Source of the DNA: Hymenobacter rigui | GTDB lineage: Bacteria; Bacteroidota; Bacteroidia; Cytophagales; Hymenobacteraceae | NCBI RefSeq assembly: GCF_003944715.1 | Contig: NZ_RWIT01000016.1 | Coordinates: 38,991-102,990, forward strand | Reading direction: 5' to 3' | DNA length: 64,000 bases | Shown here: positions 43,290 through 52,688 of the stretch, one piece after another | Layout: every line of letters begins with the position of its first letter | Numbering within the stretch: the stretch's first letter is position 1 | Translations under genes and position numbers: made by a program | Notes under the pieces: model-generated | The model's input: the letters and a program-made list of their open reading frames with translations, nothing else | What the model was told of the DNA's origin: nothing | Databases searched by the model: none

Positions 43290-45563
43290 TTACTCACCGC
43301 GCAGCCGCTTAAAATACAGCAGGGCCAGGCGGAGGCGGAAGTAGTCGTACTGCTCGCGCAGGTGGTCGAACAGGTCGCGGAGCATGGGGCTGCCGCCGAG
43401 CTGGGCCTGAGCGGTCTGGATTTCGGCCAGCTCCTGGGGCTTCAGGAATTCTTCCAGGCGCAGGTCCAGGCCCTTGGCGTAGCCGGTGGTCAGGTGGGTT
43501 TGCACCGTGGATACGGCCAGGTCGCGGCGCTCGGCAATGGCTTCCACGCTCAGGCCCATGCGGTGCAGCTGAAAGGTGGTTTCCATGGTGCTGTTCACAT
43601 CACCGGCCACTTCTGCTGGCGCAGCCTTGGCGGCCCGCTTGCGCGGGGCGCGGGCCGGCGCCGCGGCGTCGAAGCCTAGGTCCAGTGGCACATCGTCTTC
43701 GTCCAGGTCGGCCAGGGCGGCGGGGTTGCCGCCGTGGGCCAGCACCTCCCGGATGAAGGCCTCGCCGTAGTTCTCGAACTTCTTCATGCCCACCCCGGAG
43801 ATGCCCAGCATGGCTACCCGGCTCACCGGCCGCTCAGCCGCCATTTCCTGCAGCGTAGAGTCGGTGAAGATAACGTAGGGCGGCACGCCCTGCTCGTCGG
43901 CAATGCGCTTGCGCAGGGCGCGCAGGGCTTCGAACAGCGCCGCTTCGGGGGAAGTGGCGGCGGCTTTGGCGGCGGCGGCTTTGCGGCCCCTGGGGGCTTT
44001 TTCAGCCTTTTCAGCAGGCTGAAATTTCTTCATGGATACCGGACGCTGGCCCTGCAGCACTTCCCGTCCCAGATCCGTCATTTTCAGCGCGTAGCCTTCC
44101 TCGTAGGCAATGTACAGGAGGCCGTCGTTGAGCATCTGGTGCACATAGCTGTACCAATCGAGGTAGGGCAGGTCGCGGCCCGCGCCGTAGGTTTTGATCT
44201 GATCGAGGCCCTGGCTGAGCACGGCCTGGTTGCGCATGCCCCGCAGCACGTCAATCAGCAGGGTCAGGCTCATTCGCTCCCGCCCGCGCACTACCGCTGA
44301 AAGGGCCTTCTGGGCCAGCTCGGTACCATCGAAGGTGGTGGGCGGGTTGCGGCAGATGTCGCAGTTGCCGCAGTCCTGGGGCAGGGTTTCGCCGAAGTAG
44401 TTGAGCAGGATTTTGCGGCGGCAGCCGGCGGCCTCGGCAAACTGCTGCATACGCTCCAGCTTGGTGAGGTTGAGCTGGGTGAGGTTGGGGTTTTCCTTGG
44501 TGAGCATGTCGCGCAGGCTCATCACGTCGGCGAAGCTGTAGAACAGCACGGCCGTGCCCGGGGCCCCGTCGCGGCCGGCCCGCCCGATTTCCTGGTAGTA
44601 GCCCTCGATGTTCTTGGGCAGGTTGTAGTGAATCACCCAGCGCACGTTGCTCTTGTCGATGCCCATGCCAAAGGCAATGGTAGCCACAATCACCTGCAGA
44701 TCGTCTTTCAGAAACCCTTCCTGCACGCTGGCGCGCTGGTTGGGCGTCATGCCGGCGTGGTAGAAGCCGGCCTTCACACCCTTGGCCTGGATTTTCTGGG
44801 CCAGGGTTTCGCACTGCTTGCGCGAGAGGCAGTAAATGATGCCCGACTCGCCCTGGTGGCGCTCCAGAAACTCCAAGATGCCGCCCACGCGGTCCTGGCC
44901 CGGGCGCACAATCAGGTTGAGATTGGGGCGGTCAAATGAGGAAAGGAACACCCGCGGATTGTTCAGGCGCAGCTGCGTCTGGATGTCGCGCTGGGTGAGG
45001 CGGTCGGCGGTGGCAGTGAGGGCAATGATGGGCACCTGCGGAAACTGCTCGCGCAGCACCCGTAGCTGGGTGTACTCGGGCCGGAAATCGTGGCCCCAGC
45101 TGGAAATACAGTGGGCCTCGTCAATGGCAAACATGCTGATGCGCATGCGCTTGAGAAACGTCAGAAAACCCTCCGACAGCAGCTTCTCAGGGCTTACGTA
45201 CAGCAGCTTGAGGTAGCCATTGAGGCAGTCGGCGGCAATGTTGTTCTGCTCGCTCTGGCCCACGCTGCTGTTGATGTAGGCGGCCGAAATGCCGTTGGCT
45301 TTCAGGGCTTCCACTTGGTCCTTCATCAGGGCAATGAGCGGCGACACCACCACGCACACGCCCTCCTGCACCACGGCCGGTACCTGAAAGCACACCGATT
45401 TGCCCCCGCCCGTGGGCATCAGCACCACCGTATCCTGCCCGCTTAGCACGTTGCTGATGATGTCTTCCTGCATGGGCCGGAAGGAATCGTAGCCGTAGTA
45501 CTGCTTGAGGACTTTACGGGCTGATTCGAGCGTGGGAGCGAGTGGTTCGGCGGCAAATAACAT
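43290..45563 (-). CDS. recQ: ATP-dependent DNA helicase RecQ
   Basis: Helicase of 757 residues, longer than E. coli RecQ (about 610). Motifs: 0 region YGYDSFRPMQEDII, Walker A MPTGGGKSVCF (about 50), DEAHCISSWGHDFRPEY (II plus aromatic loop), ALTATA (III), SGIIYCLSRKQCE (IV), GMGIDKSNVRWVIHYNLPKNIEGYYQEIGRAGRDG (V-VI). The Cys-zinc site C-x16-C-x2-C-type (CRRKILLNYFGE...CGNCDIC) and the winged helix follow. An HRDC domain (about 540-620) and a helical region to the end with AIAERRDLAVSTVQTHL complete it. It unwinds DNA for recombination repair and replication restart. Confidence 0.95.
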   Translation of the reverse strand: MLFAAEPLAPTLESARKVLKQYYGYDSFRPMQEDIISNVLSGQDTVVLMPTGGGKSVCFQVPAVVQEGVCVVVSPLIALMKDQVEALKANGISAAYINSSVGQSEQNNIAADCLNGYLKLLYVSPEKLLSEGFLTFLKRMRISMFAIDEAHCISSWGHDFRPEYTQLRVLREQFPQVPIIALTATADRLTQRDIQTQLRLNNPRVFLSSFDRPNLNLIVRPGQDRVGGILEFLERHQGESGIIYCLSRKQCETLAQKIQAKGVKAGFYHAGMTPNQRASVQEGFLKDDLQVIVATIAFGMGIDKSNVRWVIHYNLPKNIEGYYQEIGRAGRDGAPGTAVLFYSFADVMSLRDMLTKENPNLTQLNLTKLERMQQFAEAAGCRRKILLNYFGETLPQDCGNCDICRNPPTTFDGTELAQKALSAVVRGRERMSLTLLIDVLRGMRNQAVLSQGLDQIKTYGAGRDLPYLDWYSYVHQMLNDGLLYIAYEEGYALKMTDLGREVLQGQRPVSMKKFQPAEKAEKAPRGRKAAAAKAAATSPEAALFEALRALRKRIADEQGVPPYVIFTDSTLQEMAAERPVSRVAMLGISGVGMKKFENYGEAFIREVLAHGGNPAALADLDEDDVPLDLGFDAAAPARAPRKRAAKAAPAEVAGDVNSTMETTFQLHRMGLSVEAIAERRDLAVSTVQTHLTTGYAKGLDLRLEEFLKPQELAEIQTAQAQLGGSPMLRDLFDHLREQYDYFRLRLALLYFKRLRGE

Positions 45564-45720
45564 GGGGTAAAGATACGGCTAAAGCGGGCGGGGTGAAAGC
45601 AGGAAGTTAACCCGACCCGGGCGAAAATGGTGCACCCTACCGGCCCGAATCGTACACGCCCGCCGCCCCGGCCGGCTGCGTACAACCACGCATCATCCTT
45701 TCCTTCATCCCCTTTCCGCC

Positions 45721-46065
45721 ATGACCAACTCCCCCGCCTCCGCCACTCAGAACCAGGCCCTGCTCGACGCGCTCAACCGTTGCGTGGCCGCCTGTGAGCA
45801 CTGCGCCACCGCCTGCCTGGGCGAAGAGCACATCAAGCACATGACCGACTGCATCCGCCTCGACCGGGACTGCGCCGACATTTGCGCCCTGGTCGCCCGC
45901 CTCGTGGCCCGCGGCTCCGAGCACGCCAAGCACCTCATCAAAGAGTGCATTGAGGTGTGCACGAAATGCGCCAACGAGTGCGCCAAGCACAACCACCCCC
46001 ACTGCCAGCAGTGCGCCGCCGCCTGCCGCGCCTGCGCCGAAGCCTGCCGGGAGTACGCGGGGTAG
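45721..46065 (+). CDS. Cys-rich four-helix-bundle copper-binding protein (Csp-like, DUF326)
   Basis: Cytosolic 114-residue protein, no signal peptide. Thirteen or more cysteines are spaced CxxxC/CxxC on four helices: CVAACEHCATAC, CIRLDRDCADICA, CIEVCTKCANECAKH and CQQCAAACRACAEACREY. This is the four-helix bundle of DUF326/copper storage proteins (Csp3 type), in which the thiols line the bundle core and bind many Cu(I) ions. The His-rich loop KHNHPHC may be the entry site. It is divergent from recQ and converges with the lipoprotein copy D, with 10 bases between stops. Confidence 0.9.
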   Translation: MTNSPASATQNQALLDALNRCVAACEHCATACLGEEHIKHMTDCIRLDRDCADICALVARLVARGSEHAKHLIKECIEVCTKCANECAKHNHPHCQQCAAACRACAEACREYAG

Positions 46066-46075
46066 AAAAGTAGCC

Positions 46076-46948
46076 TTACAGAGACAACGCTGGCTTACGC
46101 GGTTCTGCCCACCACTCTTCGTTGTACCACATATCATCCCAACCCCTATTCCGGTACTTCGGATTGACCATTGCTCCCCGGTCACCAACACCGAAATTGG
46201 CCAGAAAGCCATCCGCAATAGTAAAAACGTCTCGCGCAACGGTAAAGCGTTTGTTTGGACCTGGCAGTTCGTTCTGCCAGGTCCCTTTTAGTAACAGGCC
46301 GCTACCCCGGCTAGGTGCCTCCTCATCTGTCATTCCTGCTAACGGCGACGTAATGCAGCCTACGTGGCGCTCCTGGGTAATGTAAAAATCCAGGGCTGCG
46401 GTGCCGTTTATGCGGCGGATGGGTTGCCGGGTGCGATGTAACTGCAGCTGGGCGTAGGCGCTGTACGCTTTGGTAGTCAGCGTATCAACGGTGGAATCAC
46501 TCTGGAACATCAATCTGCCCGGATCATAATAATCAAACATACTCGTCATAGTAAGCGTCCCGGTCAGCTCATCAACAAGCTTTTTGTAGCGGCTTTTAGC
46601 TCGCACATGAAACACATCGGGTCGTAGACTGTCACGTCGGACCTGGGTGAATACGAGGGAGAATCGGTAATTATCAGCGCCATAAAAGCCTTCTAACACT
46701 GCTGGCTCTTGTGAAATGCCCTCACTCCCCCAACCAAACCACAACGTCGATAAATCAACTTCCTGTAGCATTTGTAACGCAGCAGCTGGCAGCGCGCTTT
46801 GTGTGCTATCCCGCTGGATGTTTTGGGATGTTTTATTGGTCGAAACAGGAGCTTCAACTGGCGCCACAGCCACTTTTTTTTCAGGCTGTTGCTGCTGACA
46901 ACAGACACAGGCTACAGCCACAACTAATAGATATACTCGTTGATACAT
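46076..46948 (-). CDS. lipoprotein of the WWAEP-tail family (copy D, dispersed)
   Basis: Intact 290-residue member of the same family as the tandem array at 39703-42463. Its signal ends in VCC with Cys about residue 16-17. It keeps EGFYGADNYRFSLVFTQVRRDSLRPD (about 85-110), KSRYKKLVDELTGTLTMTS, INGTAALDFYITQERHVG and the C-terminal AMVNPKYRNRGWDDMWYNEEWWAEP. The gene looks more AT-rich than its neighbours, which suggests separate acquisition or age. No partner gene is conserved between the two loci besides the family itself; the DUF2306 gene and recQ lie between them. Confidence 0.8.
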   Translation of the reverse strand: MYQRVYLLVVAVACVCCQQQQPEKKVAVAPVEAPVSTNKTSQNIQRDSTQSALPAAALQMLQEVDLSTLWFGWGSEGISQEPAVLEGFYGADNYRFSLVFTQVRRDSLRPDVFHVRAKSRYKKLVDELTGTLTMTSMFDYYDPGRLMFQSDSTVDTLTTKAYSAYAQLQLHRTRQPIRRINGTAALDFYITQERHVGCITSPLAGMTDEEAPSRGSGLLLKGTWQNELPGPNKRFTVARDVFTIADGFLANFGVGDRGAMVNPKYRNRGWDDMWYNEEWWAEPRKPALSL

Positions 46949-46981
46949 TGTACAAGGGCTTCGAGAATGGAGTTATTGAAG

Positions 46982-47032
46982 AGTCCTGAGAACATCATGC
47001 TTTAGTGCGCTCTGCATGACGTTCTCAGGACT
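46982..47032. repeat. short CATCATGC-type palindrome
   Basis: Arms 46982-47000 and 47014-47032 pair over 19 bases with one mismatch (AGTCCTGAGAACATCATGC). The inner right arm holds GCATGACGTTC, the mirror of the GAACGTCATGC arm at 28470, so it is a shorter relative. Confidence 0.75.
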
Positions 47033-47066
47033 AAACTGATGGCTAAAACCGCTTCAATACAAACGT

Positions 47067-48950
47067 CTACTTCATCAGCTCCAGCACCACGGCCGTTTTG
47101 GCGGGGAGCTGCAGCGTTTTCAGATCGGAAATGGTTTCGCCGGTGAGGACGTTACGGGCTTTGGTGAAGCCGGTCATGCGCTCGGCGAAGCGGGCGGTGG
47201 GCAGGCTGGCGGCTTTGTCGGTCGTGTTGGAGGCTACCATCACGGTGCCGGCGTCGGCGTAGCGGAAGTACACGTACTGGCCGTTTTCGGGCAGATACTG
47301 CATCAGCTGGCCGGAGCTGAGCACCGGGTGCGTTTTGCGGTAGTTGGCCAGGGTGCTCACGAAGCGGAAGGCGTCGTTTTCGGCCTCGGTGCGGCCGGCG
47401 GCGGTGAACTTGTTCTGCTGGTCGCCGGGGAAGCCGCCGGGGAAGTCGCGGCGCACTTCAGCATCGGAAGGGTCCTTGAAGTTTTTCATCAGGATTTCCG
47501 TGCCGTAGTACATGCTCGGGATGCCGCGGGTGGTCAGCAGCCAGGTCAGGCCCATCTTATACTTGGCCACGTCCTCGCCTACTTCCGAGAGGAAGCGGTT
47601 GTGGTCGTGGTTGTCTATGAAGGTGACGAGCTTGGTGGGGTCTTGGTACACGGCGTCCTGGGCCAAGGCCTGGTACACGCGCTGGGCGCCGTTGTCCCAG
47701 CCGGTGGCACCGGGCGTGCCCACTTCCTTCAGGCCGGCCAGCATGGCGTTTTCCAGTACGAAATCGAGGCCGCCGGGCTGGTTGGACTTGAAGGGGAAGT
47801 CAATCTTGTTGCGCACGTAGTAGGCCTGATCCACCACGTTGTTCACCGACGACTCCCCGAAAATGTGGATTTTGGGGTACTCCTGCAACAGCGCCGCGTT
47901 GCAGCGGTTCATGAAGGGCTGGTCGTTGTACATGTAGGTGTCGATGCGCCAGGCATCCACCCCGAAGTTCTCCACCGTCCAGAGCGCGTGCTGGATGAGG
48001 AAGTTGGCCACGTACGGGTTCTGCTGGTTGAGGTCGGGCAGGAAGGGTACAAACCAGCCGTCGAGGGTCACGCGCTTGTCAATCTGGGCGGCGTGGGGGT
48101 CGGTGATGGGCTGCTGGCGGTAGCTGGTGTTGGTGTACGTGGGCCACTGGTGCAGCCAGCTTTTCATGGGCAGGTCCTGGATAAACCAGTGGTTGTTGCC
48201 GATGTGGTTGTACACGGCATCCTGCACCACTTTCAGGCCCATGCCGTGGGCTTTCTGCACGAAGGCCTTGTAGGCCGCGTTGCCGCCCAGGCGCTTGTCC
48301 ACGGTGTAGTGGTCGGTGAAGCCGTAGCCGTGGTAGGCCGAGCGTTTCGCCCCGCCCTCGTCAGTGAGGCCCTGGTTGTTTTCGATGACGGGCGTAAACC
48401 ACACGGCCGTTACGCCTAACTCCTTGAGGTAATCGAGGTGCTGCGCGGCGCCCTGTAGGTCGCCGCCGTGGCGCAGGAAGGGCTGGGCGCGGTCGGAACT
48501 GGGGTCAGCCATGTCGGCAAACTTGTCGTTCGAGGGGTCACCGTTGGCAAACCGGTCGGGCATGGCCAGGTAGATGAAGTCGGCCTGCGTGACGCCCTGA
48601 GCTTTCACGGCGTTGTCGCGGGCCTTCAGCTCCCAGTTCTGGGTTACGGTTTTCGCGCCCTTCTTGCCCACCAGCGCCACCTGCCCGGGTTTAGCCGTGG
48701 GCGCAATGATGAGGTCGAGGAAAGCGTAGTTGGGGTTCTCGACGGTGTTGGTTTTCACCAGCTTCACGCCGGGGTAGTTCACGGTGTAGGTGAGCGTGCC
48801 GGCCTGGGGGCCGTACACCAGCACCTGCACGGTATTGTGCTTCATGCCCACCCACCAGTTGGTAGGGTTCAGGCGGGTGATGGACTGGGCCGCGGCACCC
48901 AGCGGCAGCAAAGAAGCCGCCAGCAGCAGCGTATAGAGCGTCTTTTTCAT
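47067..48950 (-). CDS. GH13 cyclomaltodextrinase/neopullulanase-like amylase, exported
   Basis: Exported 627-residue enzyme with a signal peptide ending near AAAQS (residue 22). An N-terminal beta domain (about 25-115; NPTNWWVGMKHNTVQVLVYG) of the cyclomaltodextrinase type precedes the barrel. GH13 motifs: VVQDAVYNHIG (region I), DAWRIDTYMYN with the nucleophile Asp (II), IHIFGESSVN with the acid Glu (III), and TFIDNHDHNRF with the Asp (IV). A C-terminal all-beta domain ends the protein. It acts on starch, pullulan or cyclodextrins, as SusA does. No other Sus genes lie here. Palindromes flank the gene on both sides. Confidence 0.92.
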   Translation of the reverse strand: MKKTLYTLLLAASLLPLGAAAQSITRLNPTNWWVGMKHNTVQVLVYGPQAGTLTYTVNYPGVKLVKTNTVENPNYAFLDLIIAPTAKPGQVALVGKKGAKTVTQNWELKARDNAVKAQGVTQADFIYLAMPDRFANGDPSNDKFADMADPSSDRAQPFLRHGGDLQGAAQHLDYLKELGVTAVWFTPVIENNQGLTDEGGAKRSAYHGYGFTDHYTVDKRLGGNAAYKAFVQKAHGMGLKVVQDAVYNHIGNNHWFIQDLPMKSWLHQWPTYTNTSYRQQPITDPHAAQIDKRVTLDGWFVPFLPDLNQQNPYVANFLIQHALWTVENFGVDAWRIDTYMYNDQPFMNRCNAALLQEYPKIHIFGESSVNNVVDQAYYVRNKIDFPFKSNQPGGLDFVLENAMLAGLKEVGTPGATGWDNGAQRVYQALAQDAVYQDPTKLVTFIDNHDHNRFLSEVGEDVAKYKMGLTWLLTTRGIPSMYYGTEILMKNFKDPSDAEVRRDFPGGFPGDQQNKFTAAGRTEAENDAFRFVSTLANYRKTHPVLSSGQLMQYLPENGQYVYFRYADAGTVMVASNTTDKAASLPTARFAERMTGFTKARNVLTGETISDLKTLQLPAKTAVVLELMK

Positions 48951-48996
48951 CTTCTGGGGAAATTGGGGACCGGAAGATACGGGGCAGTATACTAAA

Positions 48997-49098
48997 GAAC
49001 GTCATTCCGAGCTTGCCGAGGAATCTCGCGTGCTGATGTCAGGATTACTATCACAACATCAGCACGCGAGATTCCTCGGCAAGCTCGGAATGACGTTC
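48997..49098. repeat. GTCATTCCGAGC-type palindrome, perfect 43-bp arms
   Basis: Arms 48997-49039 and 49056-49098 are exact reverse complements over 43 bases, starting GAACGTCATTCCGAGCTTGC, with a 16-base loop. It lies between the amylase gene and the methyltransferase gene, both on the minus strand. Confidence 0.93.
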
Positions 49099-49123
49099 TA
49101 CTTGCACTCTACTGTGCTACCGA

Positions 49124-50320
49124 CTACTCCGGCTTGCTCACTTTCCGGGTGCCCTGGTATAGCTCGTATTTCAGCAGGCGGCAATCAATGGGGCCGTTGT
49201 AGAGCGGGATGCGGCGGCTGGCTTTCAGGCCGATGCGCTTGGCGGCCTCCAGGTTGCCGGTGAAGATGTAGGCGTCGTAGCCCTGGAAGCCTGATTTGAG
49301 CGTATCGCCGATGGTTTTGTAGAGGGCATCCATTTCGGCCTCCTCCCCGATTCGCTCCCCGTAGGGCGGGTTCATGATGACGATGCCGGGCTCCTCGCGG
49401 GCCGGGGCCTTGGCCTCCTTCACGTCGCGCACCCCGAAGCGGATGTAGTCCTCCAGGTCGGCGGCGGCCACGTTTTCGCGGGCCAGCGCAATGAACTCGC
49501 GCGAGAGGTCGGAGCCGGCCAGGTAGGCCTGGGGCTCCTCGATGCGGGCCTGGCGGGCATCCAGCTGCACCGATTCCCAGAGGGCGGCGTCGAAATCGGA
49601 CCAGTTTTCGAACCCGAACTTGCCCTGGTGATAGAGGCCGGGGGCAATGCGCTGGGCAATGAGGGCGGCCTCGGTGAGCAGCGTGCCCGAGCCGCACATG
49701 GGGTCGATGAGCGTCTTTTTGCCGTCCCAGCCCGCCAACAGCAGCAGGCCGGCGGCCAGGGCCTCGTTGAGCGGGGCCACGTTGGTTTGCTGCCGGTAGC
49801 CGCGCTTGTGCAGGGATTCGCCGGAGGCGTCGAGGCTGAGCACCACGTCGTTCTCAATCATGTGCAGGTGCAGCCGGATGTCGGGGTTCTTCACGTCCAC
49901 GCTGGGGCGCGAGCCGGTGCGGTTGCGGAACTGGTCCACAATGGCATCCTTGGTGAGCTGGGCCACGAACAGGGAGTGGTCGAAGGTGGACTTGTTGACC
50001 ACGGCCGTAATGGCAAACGTCTGGTCCTGACGAATGTACTTGCTCCAGTCGATGCGGCCGACTTCGCGGTAGAGAGCTTTTTCGTCGCGGGCGTAGAAGC
50101 CGGCGAAGGGCCGCAGGATGCGCATGGCCGTGCGGCACCAGAGGCAGGCTTCGTAGAGCAGCTGGGTGTCGCCCACGAACTCAATGGCACGCTGGCCCAC
50201 TTTCTCAATTTTGGCCCCGAGCTGGCGCAGCTCCTCGGCCAGCACCTCTTCCAGCCCGAACTGAGTGGTGGCAGTCATGTAAAATGGGGCGGAGCGGCGG
50301 TTGGGCTGAGGCATGAGCAA
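49124..50320 (-). CDS. THUMP-domain RNA guanine methyltransferase (RlmL/Trm11 type)
   Basis: SAM-dependent RNA methyltransferase of 398 residues. The N-terminal ferredoxin-like and THUMP domains occupy about 15-165 (FYMTATTQFGLEEVLAEELRQLGA, then VAQLTKDAIVDQFRNRTG and PDIRLHLHMIEND). The Rossmann domain has LIDPMCGSGTLLTEAALIA (SAM site, about 215) and the catalytic NPPYGERI near residue 325, which places it among N2-guanine methyltransferases of 23S rRNA or tRNA. Whether it targets 23S G2445 as RlmL does is an inference. The start may be Met1, Met3 or Met15; I kept the longest. Confidence 0.88.
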   Translation of the reverse strand: MLMPQPNRRSAPFYMTATTQFGLEEVLAEELRQLGAKIEKVGQRAIEFVGDTQLLYEACLWCRTAMRILRPFAGFYARDEKALYREVGRIDWSKYIRQDQTFAITAVVNKSTFDHSLFVAQLTKDAIVDQFRNRTGSRPSVDVKNPDIRLHLHMIENDVVLSLDASGESLHKRGYRQQTNVAPLNEALAAGLLLLAGWDGKKTLIDPMCGSGTLLTEAALIAQRIAPGLYHQGKFGFENWSDFDAALWESVQLDARQARIEEPQAYLAGSDLSREFIALARENVAAADLEDYIRFGVRDVKEAKAPAREEPGIVIMNPPYGERIGEEAEMDALYKTIGDTLKSGFQGYDAYIFTGNLEAAKRIGLKASRRIPLYNGPIDCRLLKYELYQGTRKVSKPE

Positions 50321-50505
50321 AACAGAAAGTAAATCGGGCTACAAAGGTCGGGGTAGCGCAGCACATTTTCTGTATCAGGTAATCACACATCTTCTGCCGG
50401 CCCAACACAAATGGGGTTAATTTGCGGAGCGGCATCAATTATCCATCCGTTCCATAGTCGTTTAGTCTGCTGCTAGACTATCCTCCACCACACGCTCGAA
50501 AACCC

Positions 50506-51042
50506 GTGAAGCAACTTCTTATCCGTTTAGGGCTTATTCAATATCTATCCTTCCGTCTGCCCATCAGCGCGGAAGCCTTCTACCCTATCCTGCGTCATCA
50601 AGTCGACATCGGTAGCACGCAAGGGTTTGCCATGTTCTTCGATATTCTTTCTTCCGGCAGCAATGATTACGTGGGGGAAGTAAGACCTGGCACCTTCAGC
50701 ATCAGGCGTCGGAAACGTTTTTTTGACATGAGCATGAACCTGGCAACCGCCACCGGCACCTATGCTACCCAAGAAAACGGCCTTATGGTCACAGCGGAAA
50801 TCAATGGTTTCTCCGGCGTGATGATTCCCTTTCTGATTTTTGCCTTACTGATCTACAGTGTCGGTATAGGCAGTGTCATTTTTGCGGATGGTATCCCCTT
50901 TTTCGTGCTGTTCTTTTTGCTGATTCACGCGGCCTTTATGCTGGGCATACCTTATTTCATTATGAAGCGTGGCACAAAGCGCATGGCTTACGAATTGGAA
51001 CGAGACTTTTATTATCTGGCCGGTCAACTCCAGAACAGGTGA
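50506..51042 (+). CDS. hypothetical membrane protein, unrecognised
   Basis: Predicted 178-residue protein starting at GTG. The first 105 residues are soluble with several strands (MFFDILSSGSNDYVGEVRPGTFSIRRRKR). Two membrane helices follow (about 106-125 and 130-152), then a basic stretch and an acidic tail ELERDFYYLAGQL. The base composition is more AT-rich than in neighbouring genes. The layout (soluble part, two helices, E/D-L-E-R-x-F near the end) resembles the hypothetical at 59841, though the sequences differ. No family comes to mind. A terminator follows, so it is a single-gene unit. Confidence 0.6.
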   Translation: MKQLLIRLGLIQYLSFRLPISAEAFYPILRHQVDIGSTQGFAMFFDILSSGSNDYVGEVRPGTFSIRRRKRFFDMSMNLATATGTYATQENGLMVTAEINGFSGVMIPFLIFALLIYSVGIGSVIFADGIPFFVLFFLLIHAAFMLGIPYFIMKRGTKRMAYELERDFYYLAGQLQNR

Positions 51043-51095
51043 GGATACCATCTTTATCTACGCCTTACTTCTGACAAAAACTCCGTAGCATTGCT

Positions 51096-51121
51096 AAGCC
51101 GGCCTCACGGGCCGGCTTTTT
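51096..51121 (+). terminator. Rho-independent terminator after the 50506 gene
   Basis: Nine-base stem AAGCCGGCC / GGCCGGCTT with loop TCACG and five Ts. It sits 22 bases upstream of the next ATG (51144). Confidence 0.9.
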
Positions 51122-51143
51122 GTTTCTCTCACCCTCGCCTGTT

Positions 51144-52541
51144 ATGGCCGCTCCGGTTACTTCCTCCACTCCCACCCTCGCGCCCGACACGGCCCGCTCC
51201 TACGCGGGCCCCATGGTGCTGATGACGACCCTGTTCTTCCTGTTCGGGGCCGTTACCAACTTCAACGACGTGCTCATGCCCTACCTCAAGGACGTGTGCC
51301 AGCTGACTGATTTGCAGTCGTCGGCGGTGCAGTCGGCCTTTTTTGGGGCGTATTTTCTCATGTCGCTGCCGGCGGGGCGGCTGCTGGAGAAGCTGGGCTT
51401 CAAGCGCGGCATTGTGGCGGGCCTGTTGATTATGGCCGTGGGGGCGCTGGTATTTGTGCCGGCGGCCAACTCGCGCACGTTCGGGCTGTTTCTGCTGGCC
51501 TTGGGGCTGCTGGGCGCGGGCGTTACGCTACTGCAGGTGGCGGCCAACCCCTACGTATCGGTGTTGGGGCCGGCCCGCACGGCGGCCAGCCGGGTGAGCA
51601 TCGTAGGCGTGGCCAACGGGCTGGGCGGTACCATCTCGCCCCTCATCGGCGGGCTGATTCTGTTCGGGGGCTCGGCCGTGCTGAAGGCCCGGCTGGCAGC
51701 GCTGCCGCTGGAGCAGCGCCTCACCCAGGAAGCCACGCTGGTGAAGCCGCTGTACCTGGGCCTGGCCGGGTTTCTGGCCGTGCTGGCGGTGCTGTTCTTC
51801 CTGGTGCGCCTGCCCGAAATTGAAAGCATTCCGGCCGATGAGGAAACGGCAACTGCTCCCGCGGAAACCGGCCGCCGCTCCGCCCTCGACTACCGCCACC
51901 TGGTGCTCGGCATCGTGGCTATTTTCACCTATGTGGGCGTGGAAGTGGGCATCGGCTCCTTTATTATTCGCTACGGCGAGGCCCAGGGCATCAGCCAGCT
52001 CAGCGGGTTCACGCAGGAGTTGGTGCGGGGTCTGAGCCTTGCTACCAACTGGGCCGCCACGCTGTTCGGCAACACGCCCGAGCCCATTGATACCACTGCC
52101 GGCTTCACCAAGGCTGTGGGCGCGGTGCTGGTGGCCTCCTACTGGTTCGGGCTGATGGTGGGCCGCATCATTGGGATTCCGCTGCTCAGCCGCTTCAACG
52201 CCCGCAAGTTGCTGGTGGGAGTGTGCGCCGCCGGTACGCTGCTGGTGCTGCTGTCCATTCTGAACCACGGCGAAACGGCTTTGTGGCTGGTAGTGCTGTG
52301 CGGGCTGTGCAACTCCATTATCTGGCCGGTGGTGTTTCCGCTGGCCATTACCGGCCTGGGCCGCTTCACCAAGCAAGGCTCGTCTTACCTGATTATGGCC
52401 ATTGTGGGCGGGGCCATCATTCCGCCCCTGATGGGCTGGGTGGCCACCCACGGCGGCGGCTTGCGGGTGGCCTTCGGGCTGCCGGCTTTGTGCTACGCCT
52501 ACCTGCTCTACTATTCCCTCAGCGGCTACCGGGTGCGGTAA
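51144..52541 (+). CDS. second FucP-type sugar/H+ symporter (MFS)
   Basis: Major facilitator protein of 465 residues, about twelve helices. The signature LFGAVTNFNDVLMPYLKDVCQLTDLQSSAVQSAFFGAYF (about 38-76) with the N-D pair and GRLLEKLGFKRGI marks the FucP/glucose-galactose group. Compared with the copy at 20222 it is about 40 residues longer, mainly in the loop around residues 175-215 and in an added segment around residue 300 (FGNTPEPIDTTAGF). The substrate is probably a hexose. It stands alone, away from glycosidases except the amylase 2 kb away. ATG 51144 gives MAAPVTSS; the earlier frame is only eight residues longer. Confidence 0.9.
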   Translation: MAAPVTSSTPTLAPDTARSYAGPMVLMTTLFFLFGAVTNFNDVLMPYLKDVCQLTDLQSSAVQSAFFGAYFLMSLPAGRLLEKLGFKRGIVAGLLIMAVGALVFVPAANSRTFGLFLLALGLLGAGVTLLQVAANPYVSVLGPARTAASRVSIVGVANGLGGTISPLIGGLILFGGSAVLKARLAALPLEQRLTQEATLVKPLYLGLAGFLAVLAVLFFLVRLPEIESIPADEETATAPAETGRRSALDYRHLVLGIVAIFTYVGVEVGIGSFIIRYGEAQGISQLSGFTQELVRGLSLATNWAATLFGNTPEPIDTTAGFTKAVGAVLVASYWFGLMVGRIIGIPLLSRFNARKLLVGVCAAGTLLVLLSILNHGETALWLVVLCGLCNSIIWPVVFPLAITGLGRFTKQGSSYLIMAIVGGAIIPPLMGWVATHGGGLRVAFGLPALCYAYLLYYSLSGYRVR

Positions 52542-52653
52542 CTTCCTCCATTTGCAGACGATGGCGCGGCCGGTTTCCTGGGAAGCCGGCCGCTTGCGTT
52601 GGGGGCCAGTGCGCAAGAATGACAGCCACCACCTCAACGCGGCGGCAAACGGC

Positions 52654-52661
52654 TACCTTTG
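52654..52661 (+). promoter_or_regulatory. TACCTTTG -7 element of murB
   Basis: Matches TAnnTTTG, 27 bases before the ATG at 52689, giving a leader of about 20 bases. No TTTG is found at the -33 distance. Confidence 0.45.
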
Positions 52662-52688
52662 CCGCTGCAACATCCGTTTTCCTGTGCT

